Source: Acidocella aquatica (GTDB lineage Bacteria; Pseudomonadota; Alphaproteobacteria; Acetobacterales; Acetobacteraceae). Taken from it: a stretch of DNA of 61,732 bases. Below, piece by piece: positions 33,505 through 43,530 of this stretch. Position numbers and translations under genes: made by a program. Every line of letters begins with the position of its first letter. Position 1 is the stretch's first letter. The notes beneath the pieces are model-generated. The model made no database searches, was not told the DNA's origin, and saw nothing but the letters and a program-made list of their open reading frames with translations. Location: assembly GCF_030160635.1 (NCBI RefSeq), contig NZ_BSOS01000025.1, positions 1 to 61,732 of the forward strand. Reading direction: 5' to 3'.

Positions 33505-34860
33505 ATGAGCTTGCCGCGATACTGCCTGATTGCCCTTAAAACGGGCTTGTTTTTTGGATTGGCCGGTTGCGCGGTTTATCATCCGGCGCCGCTTGCTCTG
33601 CATGATCCGCTGCAGGCCTCGGTTGCCGGTTTGCGCAACCAGTTGCCGGGCGGCGGCGCGGTGGCCCTGGGCGGGGCGTTGAGCCTGCCGGATGTGGCGG
33701 CGCTGGCGGTGTTGAATGACCCGGATCTGGTGGCGGCGCGGGCGCAGCGGGGCGTGGGCGAGGCGGATTTGCTGAGCGCGGGGCTGGTGCCAGACCCTTC
33801 GCTGAGCGCCGGGTTTGCGGCACTGCTCAGCGGGCCGGGGAGCATGCCGGCACTGGCCGGGGGGTTGAGCCAGGATGTATCGGCGCTGGTGACCTACCGG
33901 GTGAATGTCCGCGCGGCCAAGGCCGGGCTGGCGCAGGTGAACGCGCAGATATTGTGGCAGGAATGGCAGGTGGCCAGCCAGGCGGAGCAGCTTTGCATCA
34001 TGCTGGACGGCGATGCGCAAAGCCTGGCCACGCTGCGGGCGGACCATGACGCGCTGGCGCAGGTGAACAACGCGACGCTGGCGCAGGTGGCGGCGCATAA
34101 CCTCACCGTGGCGGCGGAGTCGGTCAGCATGGCGGATCTGGCGGCGGTGGACACGGCGCTGAACACGGCGGTGCAGACGCGCGGCCAGGACCGCGACCAG
34201 CTTGACGCGCTGCTGGGGTTGCAGCCCGGCACCGATGTGGCGGTGGCGCTGAGCCCGGTGCAGCCGCTAAACCCAGCGGCGGTTGAGGACGCCATCAACT
34301 CGCTGGCGCAGCGGCGGCCGGATTTGATCGCACTGCGCTTTGGCTACGAACAGGCGGATGCGAAGCTGCGCGGGGCGATATTGTCGCAGTTTCTGCCGGT
34401 GAGCATCGGCGCGACCGCCGGGCGGGATACGAGCAATGTGTGGAGCGCCGGGCCGCAGGTGAGCCTGAGCCTGCCGCTGTTCAACCGCAACCGGGGCGCC
34501 ATCGCGCAGGCAAAGGCGACGCGGGCGCAGTTGGCGGCACAGTTCCAGGCCAGTCTGGCCAGCGCGGATGCCGGGGCGCGAGCGCTGCTGGCGCGCATAG
34601 CGTTGTTGCAGGACGAGAGCGCCGCCGCTGACACCCAGGCGGCGGCGGCGGTGAAAATCGCGGCGCAGGCGCGGGCCGCGTTCGCCAGCGGGGCGCTGGA
34701 CGCAAGCAGCGCCGCCGGGCTGCAAAGCGCCGCCACCAGCCGCGAGCGCGAGGCGATCGCCCTGCGGGTGCAATTGTTGACCGCCCGGCTCTCGCTGGAA
34801 ACCTTAACCGGGGTTGGCCTGCCGCCGATCGCCGCCGCGCCGATGGAACCTGCCGCATGA
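33505..34860 (+). CDS. RND efflux outer-membrane factor (TolC/NodT-like lipoprotein)
   Basis: A 451-residue outer-membrane efflux protein. A lipobox LAGC places the lipidated cysteine at residue 22, and the rest shows two long alpha-helical repeats with heptad-like alanine/glutamine patterns, as in the TolC/NodT family. The ATG at 33505 is picked because it gives the lipoprotein signal directly; the open frame extends upstream without homology. It is the first gene of a complete OMF-adaptor-pump operon and could also serve the pump at 6465. The protein is unusually alanine-rich. Confidence 0.88.
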   Translation: MSLPRYCLIALKTGLFFGLAGCAVYHPAPLALHDPLQASVAGLRNQLPGGGAVALGGALSLPDVAALAVLNDPDLVAARAQRGVGEADLLSAGLVPDPSLSAGFAALLSGPGSMPALAGGLSQDVSALVTYRVNVRAAKAGLAQVNAQILWQEWQVASQAEQLCIMLDGDAQSLATLRADHDALAQVNNATLAQVAAHNLTVAAESVSMADLAAVDTALNTAVQTRGQDRDQLDALLGLQPGTDVAVALSPVQPLNPAAVEDAINSLAQRRPDLIALRFGYEQADAKLRGAILSQFLPVSIGATAGRDTSNVWSAGPQVSLSLPLFNRNRGAIAQAKATRAQLAAQFQASLASADAGARALLARIALLQDESAAADTQAAAAVKIAAQARAAFASGALDASSAAGLQSAATSREREAIALRVQLLTARLSLETLTGVGLPPIAAAPMEPAA

Positions 34861-35918
34861 AGTTTGTTCGCCCCTGGATGCTCCTGGCCGTGGTGATTTT
34901 AGCGGGGGCGGCGTGGTGGGTGTTTGCCCCCGGCCCGGTGGCAAACGTGGCGGCGGCGCCAAGCGTGCTGGTGAGCACCATGAAGCTTGAACCCGGCAGC
35001 CTGCCCGCCACCGTGACGGCCTATGGCAGCGTGGCCGCCGGTCCGGGGGCGGAGCAGACGCTCTCCACGCAGGCCAGCGGCGTGGTCGGCAATGTGGCGG
35101 TGAGTCTGGGGCAAAGTGTCGCCGCCGGGCAGGTGCTGGCGACGCTGGCGGCGGATGCGCCCTCGGTCGCGGAGCTGCGCAAGGCGCGCGACGCCGTGGC
35201 GGCGGCGCAGGCGGCGCGGGCGCATGTGGCGGCATTGCTGGCGAGCCATCTGGCGACGAACGCCGATCTGGCGGCGGCGGATCAGGCCGTGGGGGATGCC
35301 GATGGCGCGCTCAAGGCGTTGCAGGCGGCCGGGGCGGGGCGGACGAGGAATATCGTGGCGCCGTTCGCGGGTGTTGTTTCCGCCGTGCTGGTGGCGCCGG
35401 GGAGTATCCAGCCGGCGGGCAGCGGGTTGCTGCGGCTGGCCGAGAGCGGCCATATGGTGGCGGTAACGGGTGTTACCCCCGCGCAGGCGGGCGCCATCGC
35501 CCCTGGCGATGCGGCGAAAATCACGCTGCTGAACGATGGCGGGGCGGTGGTTGACGGGCAAGTGGCGCTGGTGGCGGCGATGCCCAATCCGCAGAGCGGG
35601 TTGCAGGATGTGACGCTTGCCCCGCAAGGCGCGCTGCCGTTGGGCGCGCCGGTGGAGGCGGTGATCACCACCGGCCAGCTGAACGGCTATGTGGTGCCGC
35701 GCGACGCGGTGCAGAGCGATGCCCAGGGGAGTTACGTGTTTCAACTCGATGCGCGCAACATCGCGCACCGGGTTGCTGTGCAGATAACGGGCAACGCTGA
35801 CGGGCAGAGCGTATTGGCGGCGGCGGGGCTGAATCCGGCGCTGCCGCTGGTCACCGTTGGGGCGTATCAGCTCGATGACGGTACCGCGGTGCGGCTGGCG
35901 GGCGGAGCCGGGAATTGA
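34857..35918 (+). CDS. RND efflux periplasmic adaptor
   Basis: A 353-residue membrane fusion protein. An N-terminal anchor or signal segment (residues 6-23) precedes the lipoyl half QASGVVGNVAVSLGQSVAAG, an alpha-hairpin at about 95-150, the second lipoyl half NIVAPFAGVVSAVLVAPG and beta-barrel regions. It overlaps the outer-membrane factor gene by ATGA and the pump gene by TTGA. It is the middle component of the tripartite complex; the substrate is unknown. Confidence 0.9.
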   Translation: MKFVRPWMLLAVVILAGAAWWVFAPGPVANVAAAPSVLVSTMKLEPGSLPATVTAYGSVAAGPGAEQTLSTQASGVVGNVAVSLGQSVAAGQVLATLAADAPSVAELRKARDAVAAAQAARAHVAALLASHLATNADLAAADQAVGDADGALKALQAAGAGRTRNIVAPFAGVVSAVLVAPGSIQPAGSGLLRLAESGHMVAVTGVTPAQAGAIAPGDAAKITLLNDGGAVVDGQVALVAAMPNPQSGLQDVTLAPQGALPLGAPVEAVITTGQLNGYVVPRDAVQSDAQGSYVFQLDARNIAHRVAVQITGNADGQSVLAAAGLNPALPLVTVGAYQLDDGTAVRLAGGAGN

Positions 35919-38900
35919 AGTTTGCGCTCTGGTTAAACCGGCATAGCCGCTCGGTGCTGCTGGCGGCGGCGGTGCTGGCCTTTGGCGGCATCGTGTCCGC
36001 GCTCTCGCTGCCGATCAGCCTGTTTCCGCAGACGGCGTTTCCGCGCGTGCGGGTGAATATCAGCACCGGCAGCCAGCCGGCGCAGCAGATGATGCTGCAG
36101 GTGACGCAGCCGATGGAACAGGCGGTGCGCGCGGTGCCGGGGGTGGTGGATGTGACCTCCACGACCTCGCGCGGGTCGGCGCAGATGATTATCGATTTCA
36201 ACTGGGGGGCGGATATGACCGCCGCCACGCTGGGGGTGAACGCGGCGGTGACGCAGCTGCTGCCCAGCCTGCCGCCCAGCACCAGCTATACCGTGCTGCG
36301 CATGGACCCGACGGTGTTCCCCTTCATGGCCTATGCCCTCACCTCGCCCGGCGTGAGCCAGGTGAAGCTGCAGAATATGGCGCAATACCAGATCGTGCCG
36401 CTGCTCTCGGCGCTGCCCGGCGTGGCGCGGGTGCAGGTGCAGGGCGGGGACACGGCGGAGGTTGAAGTTGATGTCGACCCGCATCTGCTGGCGGCGTTTC
36501 ATTTAACGCTGGGGGATGTGACCAAGGCGGTGGGGGCGGCGAATGTGCTGCAATCAGTGGGAAGGGTGGAAGACCACGACCTGCTCTATTTGCTGATGAA
36601 CGCCAATGCGCTGCGCACGGTGGACGATGTGAAGCACATCGTGGTGCGCGGCGGGCCGGATGGCGTGCTGCGGCTCTCGGATGTCGCCAATGTGCACGCT
36701 GGCGTGGCGCCTCAATATTTCGCGGTCTCGGCGGACGGCAAACAGGCGGTGACCGTGCTGCTGTTCCAGCAGCCAGGCAGCAACTCTGTCGCGATCGCGC
36801 ATGCGGTGGAGCAGGCGCTGGCGGGGTTCGCGCCGCAGATTCCGCCCGGCGTGCGGTTGAGCAAATGGTATGACCAGAGCACGCTGGTGGTGGCGGCGGC
36901 GAGTTCGGTGCGCGACGCGATCCTGATCGGGGTGGGGCTGGCGGCGCTGGTGCTGCTGTTCTTCCTGCGCAGCTGGAGCATCACGCTGCTGGCGGTATTG
37001 ATTGTACCGGCCTCGCTGGCGGCGGCGGTGCTGGTGCTCTCGCTGCTGGGGATGAGCTTCAACATCATGACCCTGGGCGGGCTGGCGGCATCGGTCGGGC
37101 TGGTGATCGACGATGTGATCGTGATGATCGAGCATCTGGCGCGCCGTGCCAGCGAGCAATATGCGGCGGACCATGAGCCGGGGTCGGTGCCGGTGCGCAA
37201 CCGCGTGCTGGAGGATGGCGCGGAGTTTCTGGCGCCGCTCACCGGCTCCTCGGCGGCGACGCTGATCGTGTTCGCGCCGCTGGGGTTTCTCTCCGGCGTG
37301 ACCGGGGCGTTCTTCAAGGCGCTCTCCATCACCATGGCCTCCACGCTGTTCGCCTCCTGGCTGCTCACCGCCTTCGCGGTGCCGCTGCTGGCGAGCCGGT
37401 TGATCGATTTTAAAAAATGGCACGACCCGGAGATGGACAAGCCCGGCTGGCTGACACGCACCCATGGCGCGCTGCTGGCGCGGGTGTTCAGGCACCCTGC
37501 CCTGCTCGGCGGCGCGGTGGCGGTGCTGCTGGTGGTGGGGGCGCTCTCCTTCAACCATGTGCAGACCGGCTTCATGCCCAATCTCGACGAGGGCGGGTTC
37601 GTGCTGGATTACCAGAGCGCGCCCGGCACCTCGCTGGGGGAGACACGGCGCGAGATCGCGCAGGTGGAAGGGATTCTGCGCGCCGACCCGGCGGTGGAGA
37701 GCTTCTCGACACGGATCGGGGCGGGGTTTGGCGGCGACCTCAACGAGCCGAACCAGGGCGATATCGTGGTCCGGCTGACCCCGGTTGGCACCCGGCCGGG
37801 GATCGATACCGTGATGCAGCGGCTCGGCGAACAGATCACCACCAAGGTTCCCGGCGTGGATACCGATTTGCATCAGTTGATGGGCGATGAGATCGGCGAT
37901 CTGACCGGGGTGCCGCAGCCCATCGAGGTGAAATTGGCGGCGGCGGACCCGGCTCAGCTTGGGCCGGCGGCGCTGCGGGTGGCCGATGCGCTGGGCCGCA
38001 TCGCGGGGGTGAATTCGGTGGTGAACGGCATCGTCCCGGCGGGGGATGCGTATGAAATCCACGTTGACCCGGCGCGCGCTGCGATGCTGGGGCTGGACCC
38101 GGCAAGCGTGGCGGCCAGCCTGGATACGCAGCTGAACGGCAGCGTGGTGACCACGCTGGAGGGCGAGAACCAGCAAACCGGCGTGCGGGTGCAACTGGCC
38201 CCCGGCGCCAAGGCGAACACCGATGCGCTGGGCGCGATCCCCATCGCCACGCCGGGCGGGGCGCTGGTGCCGCTTGGCAGTATCGCCAGCTTCTCCATCG
38301 CTGCCGGGCAGCCCGAGATCACGCGCGAGAACCTGCAGCAGATTGTCGCGGTGACGGGGCGGATCACCGGGCGGGGGATCGGCAGCGTGATCGCGGATGT
38401 GAAGACCGCACTGGCCAGGCCCGGCGTACTCGGCCCGGGGGTCACCTACACGCTGGGCGGGCTCTATAAGCAGCAACAGATTGCCTTCGCCGGGCTGGTG
38501 CGCGTGTTCATCGCGGCATTGCTGGCGGAATTCGCGCTGCTGCTGTTTCTCTATGAGCGGTTTGCGCTGGTGTTCGCGATCATGGGCACCTCGCTGCTCT
38601 CCACCACCGCGGTGTTCACCGGGCTGTGGCTCACCGGGATCGAGCTGAACATCACGGCACTGATGGGCATGACGATGATCGTGGGCATCGCCACTGAAAT
38701 GGCGATTTTCTTTGTCAGCGAATACACGCATTTGGCGCAGGACATGGACACCCGCGCGGCGCTGATCGCCGCCAGCGTGAACCGTTTGCGGCCCATCGCC
38801 ATGACCACGCTGGCGGCCATCCTCACGCTGCTGCCCCTGGCGCTGGACCTTGGCCAGGGTGCGGGGATGCAGCAGCCGCTGGCCATCGCCATCATCTCCG

Positions 38901-38992
38901 GCCTGCTCGTGCAATTCCCCATGGTGCTGCTGGCGCTGCCCGTGCTGCTGTGGCTGCTGCGCGAACGCGAGAGCGGACCGGAAATTTCGTAA
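35915..38992 (+). CDS. RND efflux pump permease
   Basis: A 1025-residue RND transporter with the family topology: TM1 around residues 12-30, a periplasmic porter loop beginning QTAFPRVRVNISTGS, TM2-6 with the TM4 motif GLVIDDVIVMIEH, and a second loop ahead of TM8-12. The start is TTG at 35915, overlapping the adaptor stop. It resembles broad-range AcrB/MdtB-like or cation-type RND proteins. The metal-efflux signature of CusA/CzcA is not obvious, so small-molecule export is more likely. It differs clearly from the pump at 6465. Confidence 0.92.
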   Translation: MKFALWLNRHSRSVLLAAAVLAFGGIVSALSLPISLFPQTAFPRVRVNISTGSQPAQQMMLQVTQPMEQAVRAVPGVVDVTSTTSRGSAQMIIDFNWGADMTAATLGVNAAVTQLLPSLPPSTSYTVLRMDPTVFPFMAYALTSPGVSQVKLQNMAQYQIVPLLSALPGVARVQVQGGDTAEVEVDVDPHLLAAFHLTLGDVTKAVGAANVLQSVGRVEDHDLLYLLMNANALRTVDDVKHIVVRGGPDGVLRLSDVANVHAGVAPQYFAVSADGKQAVTVLLFQQPGSNSVAIAHAVEQALAGFAPQIPPGVRLSKWYDQSTLVVAAASSVRDAILIGVGLAALVLLFFLRSWSITLLAVLIVPASLAAAVLVLSLLGMSFNIMTLGGLAASVGLVIDDVIVMIEHLARRASEQYAADHEPGSVPVRNRVLEDGAEFLAPLTGSSAATLIVFAPLGFLSGVTGAFFKALSITMASTLFASWLLTAFAVPLLASRLIDFKKWHDPEMDKPGWLTRTHGALLARVFRHPALLGGAVAVLLVVGALSFNHVQTGFMPNLDEGGFVLDYQSAPGTSLGETRREIAQVEGILRADPAVESFSTRIGAGFGGDLNEPNQGDIVVRLTPVGTRPGIDTVMQRLGEQITTKVPGVDTDLHQLMGDEIGDLTGVPQPIEVKLAAADPAQLGPAALRVADALGRIAGVNSVVNGIVPAGDAYEIHVDPARAAMLGLDPASVAASLDTQLNGSVVTTLEGENQQTGVRVQLAPGAKANTDALGAIPIATPGGALVPLGSIASFSIAAGQPEITRENLQQIVAVTGRITGRGIGSVIADVKTALARPGVLGPGVTYTLGGLYKQQQIAFAGLVRVFIAALLAEFALLLFLYERFALVFAIMGTSLLSTTAVFTGLWLTGIELNITALMGMTMIVGIATEMAIFFVSEYTHLAQDMDTRAALIAASVNRLRPIAMTTLAAILTLLPLALDLGQGAGMQQPLAIAIISGLLVQFPMVLLALPVLLWLLRERESGPEIS

Positions 38993-39091
38993 ACCTTTTG
39001 TAACACTCTGCCTTTTTTGCGCCTTGATGCCGCCCCGAGGCTGACCTGTTTTCCCGCATAATGGAAAACATCAGCTCTGGAGGGCCGATTT

Positions 39092-39400
39092 ATGAAAACA
39101 GTTTCGACGCGCACCAAACTTCTGCTTGCCACTTTGACGCTGGGCATCGGCCTGGCCATGACACATACGGCCAAAGCCGACGGCTGGGATGACCATGGCG
39201 GCGACGGCTGGCACCACCAGCAACGCGGCGGCGATGACCAGCGTGACCATTGGCAGGCCGGCTGGGGCGGAGGGTATTATCCGCGGCCGCAGTATTACGC
39301 ACCGCCGGCGCCGGCGTATTACGCCCCGCCGCCCGCCTATTATGCGCCGCCTGCGATTGTGTTCGGCTTTGGCGGCGGCGGTGATGACGACGACGATTAA
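39092..39400 (+). CDS. Small secreted Tyr/Pro-rich protein, function unknown
   Basis: A 102-residue protein with a signal peptide (about 1-30, ending in AKAD). The mature part is His/Asp/Gly-rich at first, then has four YYAPP-like repeats (residues about 68-90), and ends in a glycine stretch followed by five aspartates. GGAGGG precedes the ATG by about 9 nt, so translation is plausible. Such repeats suggest an extended cell-envelope protein, and the acidic tail and histidines could bind metal, which is speculation. It is monocistronic between the RND operon and a terminator. Confidence 0.65.
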   Translation: MKTVSTRTKLLLATLTLGIGLAMTHTAKADGWDDHGGDGWHHQQRGGDDQRDHWQAGWGGGYYPRPQYYAPPAPAYYAPPPAYYAPPAIVFGFGGGGDDDDD

Positions 39401-39416
39401 AGTCGAAAATGACCTT

Positions 39417-39447
39417 GCCCGGTTGAAGGGAGCACCTTCAATCGGGC
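39417..39447 (+). terminator. Hairpin after the small secreted protein gene
   Basis: GCCCGGTTGAAGG (39417-39429) pairs with CCTTCAATCGGGC (39435-39447) with one G-T wobble and a 5-nt loop. It lies 16 nt after the stop codon. No U-tract follows; it probably ends or stabilises the small transcript. Confidence 0.6.
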
Positions 39448-39563
39448 TGTGATGACCCCATGTAACAAGCCGGGTAACCCCATGAACGGGGTGGGCTGTG
39501 TTGCATGGTCAACCAGAAGCGGCTGCTCATGTGCCATCCTGCCACGGTGTTATGGTAGGAGGT
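39448..39563 (+). promoter_or_regulatory. Leader of the polyamine-type ABC operon
   Basis: The 116 bp before the ATPase start contain a repeated ACCCCATG (39456 and 39477) and a small hairpin ACCCC/GGGGT (39477-39492). AGGAGG at 39557-39562 is only one base from ATG 39564, an unusually short spacing. I could not match the region to a named riboswitch class, and no clear -35/-10 pair was found. Confidence 0.35.
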
Positions 39564-40640
39564 ATGATCCTGGAACAACTCGCGCGTGAACCCGTGGAGC
39601 AGAATGCCGCTGCCGGGCGGCAACTGATTGTCTCGCTGGAGGGGGTGAGCAAGGCGTATGGCGGCGCGGTGGCGCTGGCGCGGCTGGACCTGACGATTTA
39701 CGCGGGCGAATTTTTTACGCTGCTCGGCCCTTCCGGCTCGGGCAAGACCACGACATTGCGGTTAATCGCGGGATTCGAACGGCCCGACACCGGGCGGATC
39801 ATGCTCGATGGCGAGGATGTGGCGGCGCTGCCCCCGTTCGCGCGGGCGGTGAATACCGTGTTCCAGGATTACGCGCTGTTTCCGCATCTCACCCTGGTGG
39901 AGAATGTGGCCTACGGGCTGCGGGCGCGCAAAGTACCCAAAAATGAGGCGCATGAGCAGGCGCAGGCCGCGCTGGAAAAGGTGCGCCTGGGCGATTTCGG
40001 CGCGCGCAAGCCTGCCCAGCTTTCCGGCGGACAGCGCCAGCGCGTGGCCTTGGCGCGCGCCATGGTCAACCAGCCGCGCGTGCTGCTGCTCGACGAGCCG
40101 CTGGGCGCGCTGGATTTGAAGCTGCGCCACCAGATGCAGACGGAGCTGAAGCGGCTCCAGCATGAGAGCGGCATTACCTTTATATATGTGACGCACGACC
40201 AGGACGAGGCGCTGGCGATGAGCGACCGTATCGCGGTGTTCTCGCAGGGGCGCATCGAGCAGGTGGGAACGCCGTTCGACCTCTATGAGCGCCCTAACTC
40301 GGCCTTTGTCGCCGATTTTGTCGGCTCCTCCAACCTGATCGGCCCGGGGCACGGGATTTTGCTCAGGCCGGAGAAAATATTGCTGTTGCCGCCGCAGGCC
40401 GCGCCGCCGGAGGGCTATGAAGCACAGCCGGCGCAGGTGCGCGAGGCGACCTATCTGGGCGCCGTGACGCGCTATCAGGTGGTGCTGGCCGATGGCGGCG
40501 TGCTCGCGGTGATGGAGGCGAATACCACGCCGCTTGGCGACCGGTTGCGGCTTACCCCCGGAGATAAGGTTCTGGCCGCCTGGCCGCGCTCGGCGGCAAC
40601 CAGACTTGCGCCTATCAACAACAAGGGAGAGGTTCGATGA
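39564..40640 (+). CDS. Spermidine/putrescine-type ABC importer, ATPase (PotA-like)
   Basis: A 358-residue ATPase with Walker [19 protein letters not shown], signature [15 protein letters not shown], Walker [13 protein letters not shown] and a C-terminal TOBE-like domain (about 280-350), the architecture of PotA and other CUT1/POPT ATPases. ATG 39564 is listed, though AGGAGG is too close to it for an ideal site; ATG 39552 or GTG 39594 in frame are alternatives. It heads a four-gene importer operon with the binding protein overlapping by 4 nt. Confidence 0.9.
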   Translation: MILEQLAREPVEQNAAAGRQLIVSLEGVSKAYGGAVALARLDLTIYAGEFFTLLGPSGSGKTTTLRLIAGFERPDTGRIMLDGEDVAALPPFARAVNTVFQDYALFPHLTLVENVAYGLRARKVPKNEAHEQAQAALEKVRLGDFGARKPAQLSGGQRQRVALARAMVNQPRVLLLDEPLGALDLKLRHQMQTELKRLQHESGITFIYVTHDQDEALAMSDRIAVFSQGRIEQVGTPFDLYERPNSAFVADFVGSSNLIGPGHGILLRPEKILLLPPQAAPPEGYEAQPAQVREATYLGAVTRYQVVLADGGVLAVMEANTTPLGDRLRLTPGDKVLAAWPRSAATRLAPINNKGEVR

Positions 40641-41785
40641 CAACAGGACTGAAAAGAAAACTCGCAAGAGTGGCACTTGGGCTTTCCACTTTTCTACCGA
40701 TGGTGCAGGGCGCCGCGGCGATGGAGCCGCTGCAGGCGATCGGCAAGGGCGAAGGCACGCTCAACGTGGTGGCCTGGGAAGGCTACGCGCAGGATGACTG
40801 GGTGAAACCCTTCGAGGCCGCGACCGGCTGCCAGGTACACGCCAAATATGCTGGCTCCTCCGACGAGATGGTGGCGCTGATGCGCTCTGGCGGCGGCGAC
40901 CAGTATGATGTGGTGTCGGCCTCGGGCGATGCGACGTTGCGGCTGATTTATGGCCATACCGTGCAGCCGATCAACATGGCGCTGATCCCGGCATGGAAGG
41001 ATTTCATCCCACAGCTGAAGGGGCCGGATTTCAATACCGTTGGTGGCGTGCACTACGGGGTCTCCTATGAATGGGGGCCAAACACGCTGCTCTACAGCAC
41101 CAAGGCCTTCCCCACCCCGCCCACCTCGTGGGGCGTGATCTATGACCCGAAATACACCGGGCAGATAACGGTGCCCGATAATCCGATCCAGATTGCCGAT
41201 GCCGCGCTGTATCTCTCCAAAACACAGCCGGCGCTGGGGATCACCGACCCGTATGAGCTGAACCAGACGCAGATGGATGCGGCGGTGACGCTGCTCAAGG
41301 CGCAGGCGAAGCTGATCAAGAAATACTGGGCGCTGGCCTCGGATGAAATCCAGCTGTTCACCTCGGGCGACGCGGTGGTGGGAGCGGCATGGCCTTATCA
41401 GACCAACACGCTGCAGGCGGCGAAGGTGGCCGTGGCCGATACCATTCCGGCCGAAGGGGCGACGGGCTGGGCGGATACCTGGATGATCTCGGCCAAGGCG
41501 CCGCACCCCAACTGCGCGTATGAGTGGATCAACTGGGTGACAACGCCGAAGGTGCAGGCACAGCAGGCGATTTATTTCGGCGAGACACCAGCGAACACGC
41601 TGGCCTGCAAGGAAATGGACGCGGAGCAGCCGGGCGCGTGCGCGCAGTATCACGCCAATGCGCCGGCCTCGTATTTCGACCAGATCAAATTCTGGAAGAC
41701 CCCGCTGAAACAATGCGGCAACGGCAAGGATGACTGCCTGGACTATGCCGCCTGGCAGCGCGCATGGCAGAACATAAAGGGCTGA
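40637..41785 (+). CDS. Polyamine-type ABC importer, periplasmic binding protein
   Basis: A 382-residue PotD/PotF-type binding protein with a signal peptide (about 1-32, cleavage after GAAA). The N-terminal [19 protein letters not shown] and the later [15 protein letters not shown] match the spermidine/putrescine binding family. Cysteines near the C-terminus may form a disulfide. The position inside an ATPase-SBP-permease-permease operon supports import of a polyamine or related cationic compound. Exact ligand specificity is not readable. Confidence 0.9.
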   Translation: MTTGLKRKLARVALGLSTFLPMVQGAAAMEPLQAIGKGEGTLNVVAWEGYAQDDWVKPFEAATGCQVHAKYAGSSDEMVALMRSGGGDQYDVVSASGDATLRLIYGHTVQPINMALIPAWKDFIPQLKGPDFNTVGGVHYGVSYEWGPNTLLYSTKAFPTPPTSWGVIYDPKYTGQITVPDNPIQIADAALYLSKTQPALGITDPYELNQTQMDAAVTLLKAQAKLIKKYWALASDEIQLFTSGDAVVGAAWPYQTNTLQAAKVAVADTIPAEGATGWADTWMISAKAPHPNCAYEWINWVTTPKVQAQQAIYFGETPANTLACKEMDAEQPGACAQYHANAPASYFDQIKFWKTPLKQCGNGKDDCLDYAAWQRAWQNIKG

Positions 41786-41789
41786 TGCG

Positions 41790-42674
41790 ATGAAGCGGAC
41801 ATGGCGCGCGGCCTTGTCCGCGTTCGGCTGGCGGCATGAGGGGGCGGCGAATGCGGCCCTGCTCGGCCTGCCGGCGGTGTGGTTTCTGGCGTTGTATCTG
41901 GCGGCGATCGGGGCGCTGCTGGTCACCGCGTTCTGGACGGTTGACGATTTGAGCGGCAACCTGATCCCTGGGTTTTCCTTCAGTAATTTCCAGCAGCTTC
42001 TGGGCGACCCGATCTACCGCACAATCGCGGTGCGGACGATTTTCATCGCCGCCGCGGTGACGGTGACAGATGCGGTGCTGGCCTGGCCGTTTGCCTATGC
42101 GATGGTGCGCCTCGCGGGGCCGAAATTGCGCGCGGTGCTGATGGCGCTGGTGCTGGTGCCGTTGTGGTCGAGCTATCTGGCGCGGGTTTATGCGTGGCGG
42201 TTGATTTTGGCGCATGACGGCGTGCTGAACTGGGCGCTGAACGCGCTGGGCCTGCCCGACATGCAGATCGGCTACAGCAACTGGGCGATGTGGATCGTGT
42301 TTTCATACCTGTGGCTGCCGTTCATGATCTTGCCCCTGGCCGCGGCGGTGGAGCGGATTCCGCCCAGCCTGCTTGAGGCGTCGGCTGATTTGGGCGAGCG
42401 CGGCATGGCGACCTTCCGGCGGGTGATTTTGCCGATGGCGCTGCCTGGCATGGTGGCGGGGGCGATTTTCACATTTTCGCTGACCTTGGGGGATTTCGTG
42501 ACGCCGATGCTGGTCGGCGGCAAAGGCTCCGACTTTATCGGTAATGTGGTCTACGCCAATGTCGGCGTGACCAATAATATTCCCTTCGCGGCGGCGTATG
42601 CGGTGCTGCCGCTCGGGGTGATGGCGGTGTTTCTGCTGCTGGCGCGCAAGTTGGGAGCGTTCGATGCACTCTAG
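41790..42674 (+). CDS. Polyamine-type ABC importer, permease 1 (PotB-like)
   Basis: A 294-residue permease with six predicted membrane segments. The EAA loop EASADLGERGMATFRRVILPMALPG near residues 195-220 couples to the ATPase. It is 4 nt downstream of the binding-protein gene and overlaps permease 2 by 11 nt. With the next protein it forms the heterodimeric channel of the importer. Confidence 0.92.
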   Translation: MKRTWRAALSAFGWRHEGAANAALLGLPAVWFLALYLAAIGALLVTAFWTVDDLSGNLIPGFSFSNFQQLLGDPIYRTIAVRTIFIAAAVTVTDAVLAWPFAYAMVRLAGPKLRAVLMALVLVPLWSSYLARVYAWRLILAHDGVLNWALNALGLPDMQIGYSNWAMWIVFSYLWLPFMILPLAAAVERIPPSLLEASADLGERGMATFRRVILPMALPGMVAGAIFTFSLTLGDFVTPMLVGGKGSDFIGNVVYANVGVTNNIPFAAAYAVLPLGVMAVFLLLARKLGAFDAL

Positions 42675-43455
42675 GGGCGAATGGCTGATCTGGGCGGCGG
42701 TGGCCGCGATACTGGCGTTTTTGTTCATCCCGGTGGTCATCATCGTGGTGTATGCCTTCTCCGCCGCGCCGATTCCGGCCTGGCCCCTCACCGGTTTCGC
42801 GCTGCACTGGTTCGCCGACACCTGGAACGACGACGAGGTGCGCGAGGCGCTGATATTGTCGCTTAAGGTGGCCGCGCTGGCGACCTGCATGGCGGTGGTG
42901 CTGGGCACGCTGGCGGCGATGGCGGTGGCGCGGATGCGCTCGGTGGGCAAGGAGGTTGTCAGCTTCGTGGTGGTGCTGCCGATCGCGCTGCCAGGCATTT
43001 TAACCGGCATGGCGCTGGCCTCGTATTTCGCGTTCTGGGGGCTTAACCTCTCCTATTGGACCATCGTGGCCGGGCACGCGACGTTTTGCGTGGTGATTGT
43101 GTATAACAACGTGATCGCGCGGCTGCGGCGGCTGCCGCGCTCGCTGGCGGAGGCCTCGGCGGATCTGGGCGCGGATGCGTTCCTCACCTTCCGGCGGGTG
43201 ATGCTGCCGATGATGGCAAGCGCCATCGGCGCCGGGGCGCTGCTGGCGTTCGCGCTCTCCTTCGATGAGGTGATCGTGACCACCTTCACGGCCGGCGCGC
43301 AGAATACGCTGCCGCTTTGGATTTTTGGCGCCATCCGGCTGGGCCAGAAGCTGCCGGAGGTGAATGTCGTGGTGTTCGCGATCATCCTCTTCACCGCCGT
43401 GCCGGTGTTGCTGGCGCAAAGACTGATCGGCGATTCCGGGCGGGTTGCGCGCTAG
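42664..43455 (+). CDS. Polyamine-type ABC importer, permease 2 (PotC-like)
   Basis: A 263-residue permease with six hydrophobic segments and the EAA loop EASADLGADAFLTFRRVMLPMM. The ATG lies within the last codons of permease 1, so translation is coupled. It ends the transport operon; an AraC-family regulator follows 75 bp later in the same direction. Confidence 0.92.
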   Translation: MHSRGEWLIWAAVAAILAFLFIPVVIIVVYAFSAAPIPAWPLTGFALHWFADTWNDDEVREALILSLKVAALATCMAVVLGTLAAMAVARMRSVGKEVVSFVVVLPIALPGILTGMALASYFAFWGLNLSYWTIVAGHATFCVVIVYNNVIARLRRLPRSLAEASADLGADAFLTFRRVMLPMMASAIGAGALLAFALSFDEVIVTTFTAGAQNTLPLWIFGAIRLGQKLPEVNVVVFAIILFTAVPVLLAQRLIGDSGRVAR

Positions 43456-43530
43456 ATCGTTATCGGCTTAGCTTACGAACTTCGGGATACACCACGCATA
43501 CCGCACCCAGGGCGAAGGGCGGAGTTTGAA

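Noticed and set aside
36554-38914. Long open frame antisense to the second RND pump
   Set aside because: Same effect; the product is Arg/His/Gln-rich low-complexity sequence and the true gene is on the plus strand.
39290-39360. Repeated TATTACGC/CCGCC units considered as a DNA repeat array
   Set aside because: They are in frame inside the secreted protein gene and encode the YYAPP repeats; not a CRISPR or intergenic repeat.
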